From Dinghuibacter silviterrae (GTDB taxonomy: Bacteria; Bacteroidota; Bacteroidia; Chitinophagales; Chitinophagaceae): a DNA stretch of 64,000 nucleotides. The stretch covers positions 1,776,768-1,840,767 of the forward strand of contig NZ_SODV01000002.1 of NCBI RefSeq assembly GCF_004366355.1, given 5' to 3'. This document shows, piece after piece, positions 8,358 to 16,941 of this stretch (position 1 is its first letter; each line of letters starts with the position of its first letter). The position numbers and the translations under genes were made by a program. The notes below the pieces were generated by a model. That model was not told where the DNA came from and made no database searches. It worked only from the letters and a program-made list of their open reading frames with translations.

Positions 8358-9848
8358 ATGACTGCTGAAAAAACAAATGCCCTTGCCCTGGTGATCGGCG
8401 TCAACGACTACCAGCATACCACCAAACTGAAAGCAGCGGTGAAAGATGCTACCGATGTGGCAGATAAACTGATGTCTTTGGGATTTACCGTAATGCGCTG
8501 CTTTGAGCCTACCAACCAGGCCCTACAAAATGCCATCATGCAATTTGGGGGCGACCTGCCCAACTATACCTACGGTCTATTCTATTTTGCGGGCCATGCC
8601 ATGCAGCTCGATGACGGGCACAATTACCTGATGGGCGTCGATACCCATGTAGCACGCCCCCCGGATGTACAGTCTACCGCCATTAAGCTGGCAGCGCTGC
8701 TGAATTATTTGCAGTGGGCCAAGAACGAAGTCAACATCGTGATCCTGGATGCCTGTAGAGATAATCCCTTTCCCTCCTGGGCGAGAACCAGCCAGGAAAG
8801 AGGGTTGGCGGCAGTCAATGCGCCCAAAGGCACCCTGATCGCCTTTTCCACCTCTCCCGGTGAAAGAGCCAGCGATATAGGTCCCCACGGGAACGGTTTG
8901 TATACCTCATGCCTGTTAAAACACATCGGGGACCAGAACATTCCGGTGGAGGAGTTCTTTAAAAGGGTACGGACATCATTGTACGTCCTCTCCAAAGGAA
9001 CACAAACGAGTTGGGAGCATACTTCCCTGATCGGGCAGTTCTTCTTTAATTCCGGGAAATTGATCCATGCCGGTACGCTGCCGTATGCTGCAGATATGAT
9101 CGCAGACGGCCAATACCAGCCGGACGATTCGGAATTTGGCCAGATCATCACCCAATTGAAGTCCTATAACTTTGATACCCAGAATATTGGCGTCAGGAGC
9201 TTTGCCCATATGCCTCCGGCGACCTTTTCAGACGATGAACAGTTTCTCTTTGGCCGGAATTTGCTCCAGACCGCCTGTGGAGGCTCTTACCCTGCCAAAG
9301 ACAAATTTGAAAAGCTGGGGCCCTGGTTAAAAAATTATACCAACAACGGGCAGAATCATATGCTCAACGGGATGCTCTTTGAGATCTACTTTAATTCGAA
9401 AGGACAGTTCCGCCAGGAGAATTTTAAGATCGGTTTTATTACCGAAATCTTTGCGCTCCGGAGCGATCCAGCGTTCGGGGATGCGTTCACCTTCATTGTG
9501 GACCAGCTTCAGCCTTTCCGGGATTATCTCTACTATCTGCCATCAGTACCTATAAAGACATTGGCAGTGGAACTTTCCTTTGACCCGGAGGAGGTGGAGT
9601 TCTTTGGCAGCAGTAGATCCACGCATCACAGACTTACTTCAGTCCGGATGGAAGGCATGGAACTATTGGAATTTAAGACCATAGGAAAATTAGATGGTGT
9701 GCTGGAGAGAAAACAGAGTTTCCTGGATACGCTGGAAGCAAAGTTCTGTGTACCTGCCTCCCTTTTGCGGCTGACGTCCAACCCGGACCTCGATGAGATC
9801 AAAACGATCGTGATGCCGTACCCCCTTACCTTGAAAAAACCACGATAG
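8358..9848 (+). CDS. Caspase-family cysteine protease (metacaspase-like)
   Basis: 496 aa. Residues 1-235 form a C14 caspase domain: LALVIGVNDY start, catalytic His80 in YFAGHAMQ, catalytic Cys133 in LDACRDNPF, and the substrate-loop region SPGERASD. Residues 240-496 are a separate domain without recognised motifs, possibly the sensor or partner-binding part. No signal peptide, so cytosolic. Bacterial caspases of this layout commonly serve as effectors in conflict systems, cutting host proteins after activation. It lies 239 bases after the nuclease-like gene, same strand, with its own possible promoter, so it could be the last member of the island or an independent unit. Confidence 0.85.
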   Translation: MTAEKTNALALVIGVNDYQHTTKLKAAVKDATDVADKLMSLGFTVMRCFEPTNQALQNAIMQFGGDLPNYTYGLFYFAGHAMQLDDGHNYLMGVDTHVARPPDVQSTAIKLAALLNYLQWAKNEVNIVILDACRDNPFPSWARTSQERGLAAVNAPKGTLIAFSTSPGERASDIGPHGNGLYTSCLLKHIGDQNIPVEEFFKRVRTSLYVLSKGTQTSWEHTSLIGQFFFNSGKLIHAGTLPYAADMIADGQYQPDDSEFGQIITQLKSYNFDTQNIGVRSFAHMPPATFSDDEQFLFGRNLLQTACGGSYPAKDKFEKLGPWLKNYTNNGQNHMLNGMLFEIYFNSKGQFRQENFKIGFITEIFALRSDPAFGDAFTFIVDQLQPFRDYLYYLPSVPIKTLAVELSFDPEEVEFFGSSRSTHHRLTSVRMEGMELLEFKTIGKLDGVLERKQSFLDTLEAKFCVPASLLRLTSNPDLDEIKTIVMPYPLTLKKPR

Positions 9849-10004
9849 CATTGAGAAAATATGCTCTTCCGCACTGGTCCCAATCGCCACTTCCGGTGTT
9901 TCTACTATATCTGCATCATTAAACCTCTCGGGTCGTCCTGGTGTATCCACTCCAGACTATACCATTGGAAGGAGGTACTTAATAGGTGCTGAATGTACAA
10001 CCAT

Positions 10005-10027
10005 AGACCGCTCGCGCCGGGCGGTCT
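10005..10027 (+). terminator. Terminator-like hairpin downstream of the caspase gene
   Basis: AGACCGC and GCGGTCT form a perfect 7-bp stem with a 9-base loop, followed by ATCTTTTAATT on the plus strand. Confidence 0.55.
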
Positions 10028-10049
10028 ATCTTTTAATTGCATAAATAAA

Positions 10050-10068
10050 GCCGTCCTGAACAGACGGC
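10050..10068 (-). terminator. Terminator of the response-regulator gene
   Basis: GCCGTC and GACGGC form a 6-bp stem with a 7-base loop; read on the minus strand it is followed by TTTATTTATG, 44 bases past the regulator's stop. Confidence 0.55.
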
Positions 10069-10111
10069 GTTTCCTGTATTATTAAAGTATAAACGGCGTT
10101 TACCGCTCCCT

Positions 10112-10768
10112 TTACCTTTTTTTTCCCTGCTGCGTCTTTCTTCCTTCTTCAGGCATCCCATGCAATGCTACCAAATCAGTCAACTCTTTCACGTTGGAGG
10201 TATTGGTTTCCGTTAAAATCTTTTTCTTACACATAGAGATCATGCTATCACTTACGCTTAGCAAATCTGCGATCTCCCCGGTGCTTTTCCCCTCCTTCAG
10301 GTAGTGCAAGACCTGTAATTCTCTATTGGTGAATTTGGCCAACGGATTTTCCAGTTGGGCATTTACCTTTTTTAGGGTCCTGGGCGTTGCGTATGTATTA
10401 ACGAACCGGTTCAGCTCATCTATGACCAGGTCCTCACCTGCATTTTTGGAGACGAACCCGAAGACCCCCATTTGCAATAAATTGGCTTTGTATACTGGTT
10501 CCGGCTGCATGGAATGGATCATGATCTGCAAGGTCGGAGCGATCTTAATGATCCCGGCAATCAGTTCTAGGGTGCTTCCGTCAGACATTTGAATGTCCAG
10601 GATAAGGTGGGTATAGGCTTTATCGTTTTGTTTGAACAACTGTACCAGCTCATTGCAGTTCGATACTTCGTCTATCTCTTTGATGTTGAACTTCAAATTC
10701 AACATCCATTTTAACCCTTTCCGAGTGGAAAAATGGTCATCAGCAATCAGAATTTTTTTATTGATCAT
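10112..10768 (-). CDS. NarL/LuxR-type response regulator
   Basis: 218 aa from the ATG at 10768 (MINKKILIADDH); an in-frame upstream extension to 10813 is unlikely because it would put 15 residues before the receiver strand. The receiver domain has the acidic pair D10/D11, phospho-acceptor D58 in LILDIQMSDG and K108 in FVSKNA. The C-terminal HTH (FTNRELQVLHYLKEGKSTGEIADLLSVS split over about 143-170) is LuxR-like. It should bind DNA when phosphorylated. No kinase is adjacent, but two histidine kinases lie 2.6 kb away on the same strand beyond the P450/terpene synthase genes, so they may be its partners. Confidence 0.85.
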   Translation of the reverse strand: MINKKILIADDHFSTRKGLKWMLNLKFNIKEIDEVSNCNELVQLFKQNDKAYTHLILDIQMSDGSTLELIAGIIKIAPTLQIMIHSMQPEPVYKANLLQMGVFGFVSKNAGEDLVIDELNRFVNTYATPRTLKKVNAQLENPLAKFTNRELQVLHYLKEGKSTGEIADLLSVSDSMISMCKKKILTETNTSNVKELTDLVALHGMPEEGRKTQQGKKR

Positions 10769-10986
10769 AGTTCTAATAAGGCTAGACAAATATAGCCAAA
10801 ATAAATAATGCATTTTAGGGGGCTATGCTGCTATCGGGTCTCTTTTCGCCAAAAAATGCCCCTGTAGGATTTTGTGTTACTTATGACAGTACTGGCATAC
10901 GCCCCTTTGTCTGCAATGGTAATGCGGATCGCTTTCCTATATTTAATGCAAACATTTCACCCATCGTTTTCCCGTAATTGATCAAT

Positions 10987-12144
10987 ATGAATATCACTAC
11001 CACACTCGATCCTACATCCTGGTTCCGCCAGATGCAGGAAGAATCCCCTGTCTATTATGACCCCGATATGACTTTCTATTTTGGCGGCAAAGGTGCCTGG
11101 CAGGTTTTCCGGTATAACGATGTACAAAGAGGGCTCAGCGATTATGCCTATTTTTCCAACCAATACGTGCCCAAACAGGCATCTTTGGGCAATAGCCTTC
11201 CCATGACAGACCCTCCGGATCATAAAAAAATCCGGTCTCTGTTCAACAAGGCATTTACCCCGCCGGTTATGACGCAGCTCAGTCAATGGATTCATCAAAA
11301 ATGCGATGAACTCCTTTCCCCCTTTATGCCAACTGGGAAAATCGACTTTATCAGGGACTTTGCCGATCTGCTGCCGGCCACGGTGATAGCCCGCCTCCTC
11401 GGCGCCACCGACCAGGACGACAGAACGATCGTCTCCTGGGCGCGTACACTCATTGGCGACCCCACCGTGATCGGCATAGCCGCCTTTCAGCAGGTCCAGG
11501 TCGAAATGGGCGGCTATTTTTACCAGCTTCTGCAAACCCGTAAAAAAGAACCACAGGAGGACCTGGTTTCCTATTTATTAGCCACCTCCCTCGACGGGGA
11601 AGGGTTGACCGATGCCGATATCATCGCCAACTGTATCGCCTTCCTGGTTGCCGGTTCCGAATCCGTCAGCGGCCTCCTGGGCAATACCATGCTGACCTTA
11701 ACTGAACGCCCCGATCTCCAAATGCACCTTGCCCAGCACCCGGAAGACATACCTGGAACCATTAATGAGGTGTTACGATTCCGCAGCCCGGTTTTGTCCA
11801 TCACACGGATTGCCCGGCAGCCGGTTACGTTGAACGGTCAAGCCATACAAGAAGGTGATCTGGTGAACCTTTGGATCGCTGCAGCCAATCGTGACCCGGA
11901 CGTATATGCGTCACCGGATACCTTTGATCTTAACAGGGATAATTCAAAGGTGCTGACGTTCGGGTATGGCATCCACCATTGTATAGGCGCCCTACTGGCC
12001 CGGCTCGAAACAAAGATCGCTGTTGGCTATCTTGTAAGCCATATGACCGGATTCTCGGTAGCGCCCCTGCATGAACTAGCCCGTGTGCCCAATGTCGCCA
12101 GCTTCAAATACGAATCGCTGCCGATCCACTTTACGACCCTATAA
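10987..12144 (+). CDS. Cytochrome P450
   Basis: 385 aa from the ATG at 10987 (a TTG three codons upstream is also in frame). Soluble bacterial P450: I-helix VAGSESVSG at 221-229 with Ser226 in place of the usual Thr, ExxR at E261-R264 (EVLRFRSP) and heme-binding FGYGIHHCIG with Cys332. It is a heme monooxygenase needing ferredoxin-type electron donors, none of which is encoded here. The terpene synthase gene follows on the same strand 136 bases later, which points to oxidation of a terpene product. Together they look like a minimal terpenoid biosynthetic locus. Confidence 0.9.
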   Translation: MNITTTLDPTSWFRQMQEESPVYYDPDMTFYFGGKGAWQVFRYNDVQRGLSDYAYFSNQYVPKQASLGNSLPMTDPPDHKKIRSLFNKAFTPPVMTQLSQWIHQKCDELLSPFMPTGKIDFIRDFADLLPATVIARLLGATDQDDRTIVSWARTLIGDPTVIGIAAFQQVQVEMGGYFYQLLQTRKKEPQEDLVSYLLATSLDGEGLTDADIIANCIAFLVAGSESVSGLLGNTMLTLTERPDLQMHLAQHPEDIPGTINEVLRFRSPVLSITRIARQPVTLNGQAIQEGDLVNLWIAAANRDPDVYASPDTFDLNRDNSKVLTFGYGIHHCIGALLARLETKIAVGYLVSHMTGFSVAPLHELARVPNVASFKYESLPIHFTTL

Positions 12145-12280
12145 AACGATCATTCCACCCGCCCGGACACTATTTAACTGATCCCTTCCTTTTAAACACC
12201 GCTCCTGCTCCACATCGCAGGGGAAACACTGCCTTGCAAAGGCGTGCGAATACCTTATTACTCATCATAAACCTTTTGCT

Positions 12281-13396
12281 ATGAAAGTAGAAGCCTCCGC
12301 CCGGTTGTCTCTCGAACAGGAGCTGGATCGCGCCCGCGCCCAATATCACCATGTAGACCGCCCCGCCTATTCGTTACAACGGCTTTTCGACCGCCCGGGC
12401 ATTACATTGTCTGATTTTTGCCGGGATTTTCACCCCCATCCCCAAAGCGAGGTGCTACGGAAATGGGGTCGGGATTTTGGTGAACAGTATGGGATCTGGC
12501 TTCCCAATGCCCAGCACCATGTGACGTGCGCCCTGTATTTGTATCCGGAGGCCACCACCGATAGGATGGTGACCATGATGAAAAACCTCATTGTTGATTT
12601 TTACCTGAACGATCTCTACGGGCGCGATCAATTCGGACAGTGTTCCCCGGACGAACAGTATAGGGGCAAACAATTGATCGACCATATAGCCACTATGGGT
12701 GAGGCCTTGGCCCCCCAGTTACCGACCAACCCCGTCGAGGTTGCCAATGCGGCCACCCTCGAAGAATTTAAGAAAGGATCCCCAGCCCACTGGTTTGCCG
12801 CCTTCCTGCGATTGTATTGCCATCACATTGGCGTTACGTACAAAGACAACAATACTGCCACGACCGGGCGCTTACTGAGTATTGACAACTACATTGAAAG
12901 ACGTTGTCACTTTGCAGGTATGCACCACATCGTCATGTGGGTGGAATACTGTGATGGCCAGTTTCTGGACTGGCACCGGCTTTCCCAATTGGGGTTATCC
13001 GATAAAATGAGGGACCTTCACTGGACTATCGCGGCGTTTGGGGCCTTGTCGAACGATCTCTTTTCCTTTGAGAAAGAGGTGATAGACAACGGCTCCGATT
13101 CCAACCTGGTAATGATCACCTTACTAAACCATCCTGGGCTGCCATTGGACGAGGCCCTTCTTGCCGCTGCCAGGATTGTCAGCGACCTGCTTGCCCGGCT
13201 ATTTTCCCTGCTGCAATCCATACAAGCGGAGATCGTGCAGTCCTCTTTCCCCGACCCCACAATGCGTGACCTGCTGGTCAGGCATCTTCGTGGGTTGGAA
13301 AGGTGTATGCAAGCAAGCTGGCTATGGCAGGTCTTTACCCAACGGTATAAACGCCCAAATTCCATCTGGGAAGAAACCAATCTGGAGAGGGTGTGA
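12281..13396 (+). CDS. Class I terpene synthase
   Basis: 371 aa, typical for a bacterial single-domain terpene cyclase. The NSE metal-binding triad is intact: N258-D-L-F-S262-F-E-K-E266. An Arg pair before it (YIERRC, about 205) fits the pyrophosphate sensor, and QRY near the C-terminus fits the RY dimer. The first metal motif is unusual: DFYLNDLYGRD (D106-D116) in place of a plain DDxxD. The enzyme should ionise a prenyl diphosphate and cyclise it; chain length and product cannot be read. It follows the P450 gene, and the next genes converge on it from the minus strand. Confidence 0.88.
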   Translation: MKVEASARLSLEQELDRARAQYHHVDRPAYSLQRLFDRPGITLSDFCRDFHPHPQSEVLRKWGRDFGEQYGIWLPNAQHHVTCALYLYPEATTDRMVTMMKNLIVDFYLNDLYGRDQFGQCSPDEQYRGKQLIDHIATMGEALAPQLPTNPVEVANAATLEEFKKGSPAHWFAAFLRLYCHHIGVTYKDNNTATTGRLLSIDNYIERRCHFAGMHHIVMWVEYCDGQFLDWHRLSQLGLSDKMRDLHWTIAAFGALSNDLFSFEKEVIDNGSDSNLVMITLLNHPGLPLDEALLAAARIVSDLLARLFSLLQSIQAEIVQSSFPDPTMRDLLVRHLRGLERCMQASWLWQVFTQRYKRPNSIWEETNLERV

Positions 13397-13410
13397 TAGT
13401 ACGCGGTAAA

Positions 13411-15144
13411 CTACTGTTTTGCAATAAACTGTGCCATCGCATTTTGTAAAATCTCGTATTGCAATGGCTTTTTTAAAAAGGTGTCTGCCCCTGCTTCGAG
13501 GATTCTATCCGGTGTGTCGGAATATAAATCCGCGCTGACGGCAATGATAGGGATATGCTGGAGCGATGGTGTCATTTTGATAGCCCGGATCGTCTGTTCT
13601 CCGTTCATCACCGGCATGTAGCAATCCAATATAATGATGTCCGGTGATTTCAGCAGTGCCTGGTCCAGCAACTCCCGGCCATTCTCCACGGTTGTTACGG
13701 TACAACCCAATTGCTGTAAAAACCGTTCCAGTAAATGGGTGTTGACCTGGTGGTCCTCCGCAGAGAGTACATGCACGTTTTTAAATAAATCCTGCAAGGG
13801 AGGGGCTAAAGGGTCTAATTCCGGTACACCCACTTCACCCGTCAACACGGGCAATTTTACCCTAAAAACATTTTCACCGTGTTCATTGCTATCGGCTTCA
13901 ATCGTGCCGCCCATAGCATCTACTTTATTTTTCACGATATACAGGCCCAATCCGGCCCCTTGTACACGGTCCACCTTTAAGGAAACAAAAGGATTGAAAA
14001 TGGTTGCCAGTTTTTCTTTTGGGATCGTTAAACCATGACTTACCACCCGAATCTCCCAACAGTTCCCTGCCAGCCGGTCGAAGGTGATACCAACCGTCGT
14101 GTCTGGGTAGGAATATTTGATGGCATTGGACACCAGGTTGCTGATGATCTGTTTTAGAATGACCGGGTCCGTATTGATAAACCGGGGCAAACCCGTGATC
14201 GTCATGTTGAGTTGTATACCCTTTTCCCGGGCTGCTATGGTATGTACATCAACGACTTTCTGGACAAAGTGATCCACGCGGATCGCTTCATAGACCGGCG
14301 CCGGGATGTTCCCCGTTTCAATGGCCGCCATGTCCAGTACGTTGTTACTGATATTACGGGCATCCTTGCTGGCAGTAGCTGCTATTTCCAACAGCGAAAG
14401 GTTTTCCTGCGAAATCTCATCCTTGTGCATATCATTTTGTAGCAATTGAGTGACCTGGTGGATTGTATCCAGTTCGTTCCTTAACTCATGGGTCATTTGC
14501 GCGACAAATACTTTGATCAACCAATTAGCCCGTTCAAGCTCGATATTGGCCCGTTTCAACTCATACCTTTTGTCGTACCCATGCACATAGGGCTTGTTTA
14601 CCACCAGGATAATGGTAATTACAAAAAGGACGATCATTACATGGATCAGGAAGGCTGTCTGTTCACCGGATACCGGGATCAAATCCTGGTAGCCTTTGGA
14701 GCCATACCGCACTTCCAGGATGATCAATACCATCATAGCGAGTGAGAGGCCAATCGTTCTATGGATTTTTGACTTGAATACGAGGTAGTTGATTAAAATA
14801 AGAAAGATGACCGTAAACTCCAGATAGAATGACTTGCCAAACAATATTCCGAAAAAGGCGATCGCCACACATTGCAGCGTATACAACAGGAAGCGCGCAA
14901 ATACATACATCTTTTTCCAGTTGAAAAGAAGCACCGAGCCGTTCAAGATGAATTCAATGATAGCCGCAATGATCACCGTCCTGTTCCCCTGAAAGATGGA
15001 GATCACAAAGCCCATATCCACAATGAGGCATACACTAAAAGTAAAACTGAGCTTGTTACAATAGCTGATCCTGTCGGCCATTTCCTCGTCCTGGATGCCC
15101 GCGGTCCCCATCGCAAAAACTTTCTCTAAAAACTTTAATTTCAA
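13411..15144 (-). CDS. Hybrid histidine kinase with membrane sensor and receiver domain
   Basis: 577 aa. Residues 30-185 hold about six hydrophobic segments (membrane sensor without a recognised ligand domain). HisKA follows with phospho-acceptor His219 in MTHELRNEL, then HATPase with the N-box around NLVSNAIKYS (332-345) and intact G2 box GAGLGLYIV (397-404). The G1 box reads SHGLTIP at 369-375, lacking the ATP-binding Asp of DxGxGIP. A receiver domain ends the protein with D507 in LDCYMPVMNG and Lys in FLKKP. It starts three bases after the stop of the other kinase, so they form one operon and may act together. Confidence 0.88.
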   Translation of the reverse strand: MKLKFLEKVFAMGTAGIQDEEMADRISYCNKLSFTFSVCLIVDMGFVISIFQGNRTVIIAAIIEFILNGSVLLFNWKKMYVFARFLLYTLQCVAIAFFGILFGKSFYLEFTVIFLILINYLVFKSKIHRTIGLSLAMMVLIILEVRYGSKGYQDLIPVSGEQTAFLIHVMIVLFVITIILVVNKPYVHGYDKRYELKRANIELERANWLIKVFVAQMTHELRNELDTIHQVTQLLQNDMHKDEISQENLSLLEIAATASKDARNISNNVLDMAAIETGNIPAPVYEAIRVDHFVQKVVDVHTIAAREKGIQLNMTITGLPRFINTDPVILKQIISNLVSNAIKYSYPDTTVGITFDRLAGNCWEIRVVSHGLTIPKEKLATIFNPFVSLKVDRVQGAGLGLYIVKNKVDAMGGTIEADSNEHGENVFRVKLPVLTGEVGVPELDPLAPPLQDLFKNVHVLSAEDHQVNTHLLERFLQQLGCTVTTVENGRELLDQALLKSPDIIILDCYMPVMNGEQTIRAIKMTPSLQHIPIIAVSADLYSDTPDRILEAGADTFLKKPLQYEILQNAMAQFIAKQ

Positions 15145-15147
15145 ATG

Positions 15148-15939
15148 TTATAGTTTGATAGGTATTGTAAGATACATTTTGAACCCTCCGGCGTGATCCG
15201 GTTCTCCTGAAAGGGTGCCTTTTAGCAGCGTATCTGTTATCCACGCTGCTATAAAAAGATTCAGATTTTGCTTTTTATAACATTCAGTACCACTTTCCTT
15301 TAGTACAAACGGCTTAAACATCGAGCGCTGTTCTTTGGAAGTAACGTTGCCCCTTCCGTCCCTGATACAAAACAATATTTTCCCCCTTTCGATTGATTCC
15401 ACCCGCAGTGATATGCTGCCCTCCCTTTTAGAATGTGTAATGGCGTTGGACAACAAATTACATAGTACATTGCGCAGCCGAAACTCGTCTGTGATGAGTT
15501 GCCTGGGCAGATCGTCGTTTATTGTCACTTGCACTTTTACCTCCTTTTCTCCTGCCGCGTATCGCTGGCTTTGAATAACCCTGTCAATCAGGGCCCTGGT
15601 TTCAACGATCTGCTTTTGGGGTTGGGCCTGGCCCGCATCCAGCCGCCAATATTCCAGCAGGCTATTAACGAATTGAATATGCGCTATAATGGAATTTCTA
15701 CAATCGTAGATCATCTCGCCCAGAGCCTCATTCTTTTGGTCTGCCAATTCCAGATCGGCGCTGATCTTCATTAATCCATACATTTCACCGATCAGGTCGT
15801 GTGCAATAACATCCAGCAATTTGTTTTTTATGGGGGGCGATAAGGGCGTATTCTTTTGGCCTGCAACAGCAGCAGGGGCCTTAACGGAAGATTGTAGTTT
15901 GCTAAAAATATTTCCCATCTGTGCATTTAAAAGGGTCAA
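15148..15939 (-). CDS. Soluble histidine-kinase-like protein with degenerate ATP site
   Basis: 263 aa. No membrane segment. A dimerisation/phospho-acceptor helix is suggested by VIAHDLIGEM (His about 46), and the HATPase N-box is recognisable as CNLLSNAITHS. The G1 box is altered (RDGRGNV instead of DxGxGI), and the G2 box (NLNLFIAAWI) has lost its glycines, so self-sufficient ATP turnover is doubtful. It is the first gene of a two-kinase operon, three bases before the hybrid kinase. An internal start at about 15918 is possible. It may be a phospho-transfer or heterodimer partner. Confidence 0.75.
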   Translation of the reverse strand: MTLLNAQMGNIFSKLQSSVKAPAAVAGQKNTPLSPPIKNKLLDVIAHDLIGEMYGLMKISADLELADQKNEALGEMIYDCRNSIIAHIQFVNSLLEYWRLDAGQAQPQKQIVETRALIDRVIQSQRYAAGEKEVKVQVTINDDLPRQLITDEFRLRNVLCNLLSNAITHSKREGSISLRVESIERGKILFCIRDGRGNVTSKEQRSMFKPFVLKESGTECYKKQNLNLFIAAWITDTLLKGTLSGEPDHAGGFKMYLTIPIKL

Positions 15940-16260
15940 CTGATGATTTTGCCATCATTTAAAACACGTCAGGCCTGTTTTGGGGGTGCTATGTTGTTGC
16001 CATCGGGCAAAATAGTTGAATTTACCGCATCCAGGTGGCAGTAAATTTCAGTCAATTCGAGCAAGACATATTTGTACCTGAAAGAATTTCAACTAGATAT
16101 GCGACAATGAGTATCGGTGCCCGCACCGCTCTCCCGTTACCCATAACCTCCCCACTTTCGACAAAAAACTTAATTTATTAAGCAAACTTATCCGCTCACA
16201 CCAACTAGGTTTGCATCAAATAGGATAAGGTTTTAATGGTCGATGGTTCCTGGTTAGTGC
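15940..16260. other. Non-coding stretch, possibly transcribed on the plus strand
   Basis: No supported open frame. It must contain the minus-strand promoter of the kinase operon. Because a plus-strand terminator follows at 16261 with no plus-strand gene before it, a small RNA or an attenuated leader of the sigma-factor gene is possible. CATATTTG at 16067-16074 is one base off the -7 consensus, with no convincing -33 element. Confidence 0.35.
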
Positions 16261-16286
16261 ATCCCTGGTTACGGCCAGGGATTTTT
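16261..16286 (+). terminator. Orphan intrinsic terminator upstream of the sigma-factor gene
   Basis: ATCCCTGG and CCAGGGAT form a perfect 8-bp stem around TTACGG, followed by TTTT. There is no T-run on the minus side, so it acts on plus-strand transcripts, yet no plus-strand gene precedes it for about 2.9 kb. Confidence 0.7.
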
Positions 16287-16343
16287 AAATTGATCAGAAA
16301 CCGTTGCGGGTTGTCATAACCATACCTAGTCATAAAAATTAAC

Positions 16344-16913
16344 GTGTTCGAGGACAAAGATCTGGCTGCTATTCAAAACGGGGACGAGTTGGCATTGGCC
16401 AGGATTATAGCTGCCTTTTATCAAACATTGACCCGATTTGCTTTTAGGTATCTGAAAGATATGCATGACGCGGAAGATATTGCCATGTTGGCGATACATG
16501 AATTATGGAACAAAAGATTGTCCGTGCATAATGCCAGGCACGCTGAAGCCTTTCTTCATCGTGTTGCCAAACACCTGTGTATTGATCTGTTGCGACAAAA
16601 GAGAAGAAGAAAAGTAAGTTTTTTTAATCCACAGTCGGCCACGTTCGATCATCTCACGGAAGATCATGACAAGGCGATATGCAAAAAGCTGGACGCTCCG
16701 GCTGTCCATAACTTCTTCGAAAGAGCCGCTTCGGCTATAGAAAAATTGCCGAAGCAGCAAAAAAAGGTGATACGGCAGTACTTAAGGGATGAGCATCTGT
16801 CTATGGTGAAAATTGCGGAAAAATTAAAAATGAATCCCAAAACTGCCTTTGCTCATAAATATGAGGCCTTAAAGAACTTGAGAACGATGATGGGGGATCA
16901 TGACCCTCGTTAG
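16344..16913 (+). CDS. ECF-type RNA polymerase sigma factor
   Basis: 189 aa from a GTG start; no ATG is available upstream in frame. Region 2 is FAFRYLKDMHDAEDIAMLAI (about 33-53) with the -10-recognising helix after it, and region 4 is IEKLPKQQKKVIRQYL followed by the HTH LSMVKIAEKLKMNPKTAFAH (about 152-172). Between them is a long basic linker (RQKRRRKVSF). The likely role is to direct RNA polymerase to a small regulon. No FecR-type anti-sigma gene follows; instead two unknown genes do, 28 and 1049 bases downstream, which could be its target or its control. Confidence 0.85.
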   Translation: MFEDKDLAAIQNGDELALARIIAAFYQTLTRFAFRYLKDMHDAEDIAMLAIHELWNKRLSVHNARHAEAFLHRVAKHLCIDLLRQKRRRKVSFFNPQSATFDHLTEDHDKAICKKLDAPAVHNFFERAASAIEKLPKQQKKVIRQYLRDEHLSMVKIAEKLKMNPKTAFAHKYEALKNLRTMMGDHDPR

Positions 16914-16941
16914 CATGGAATCATCCAATTCGAATTAAAGT

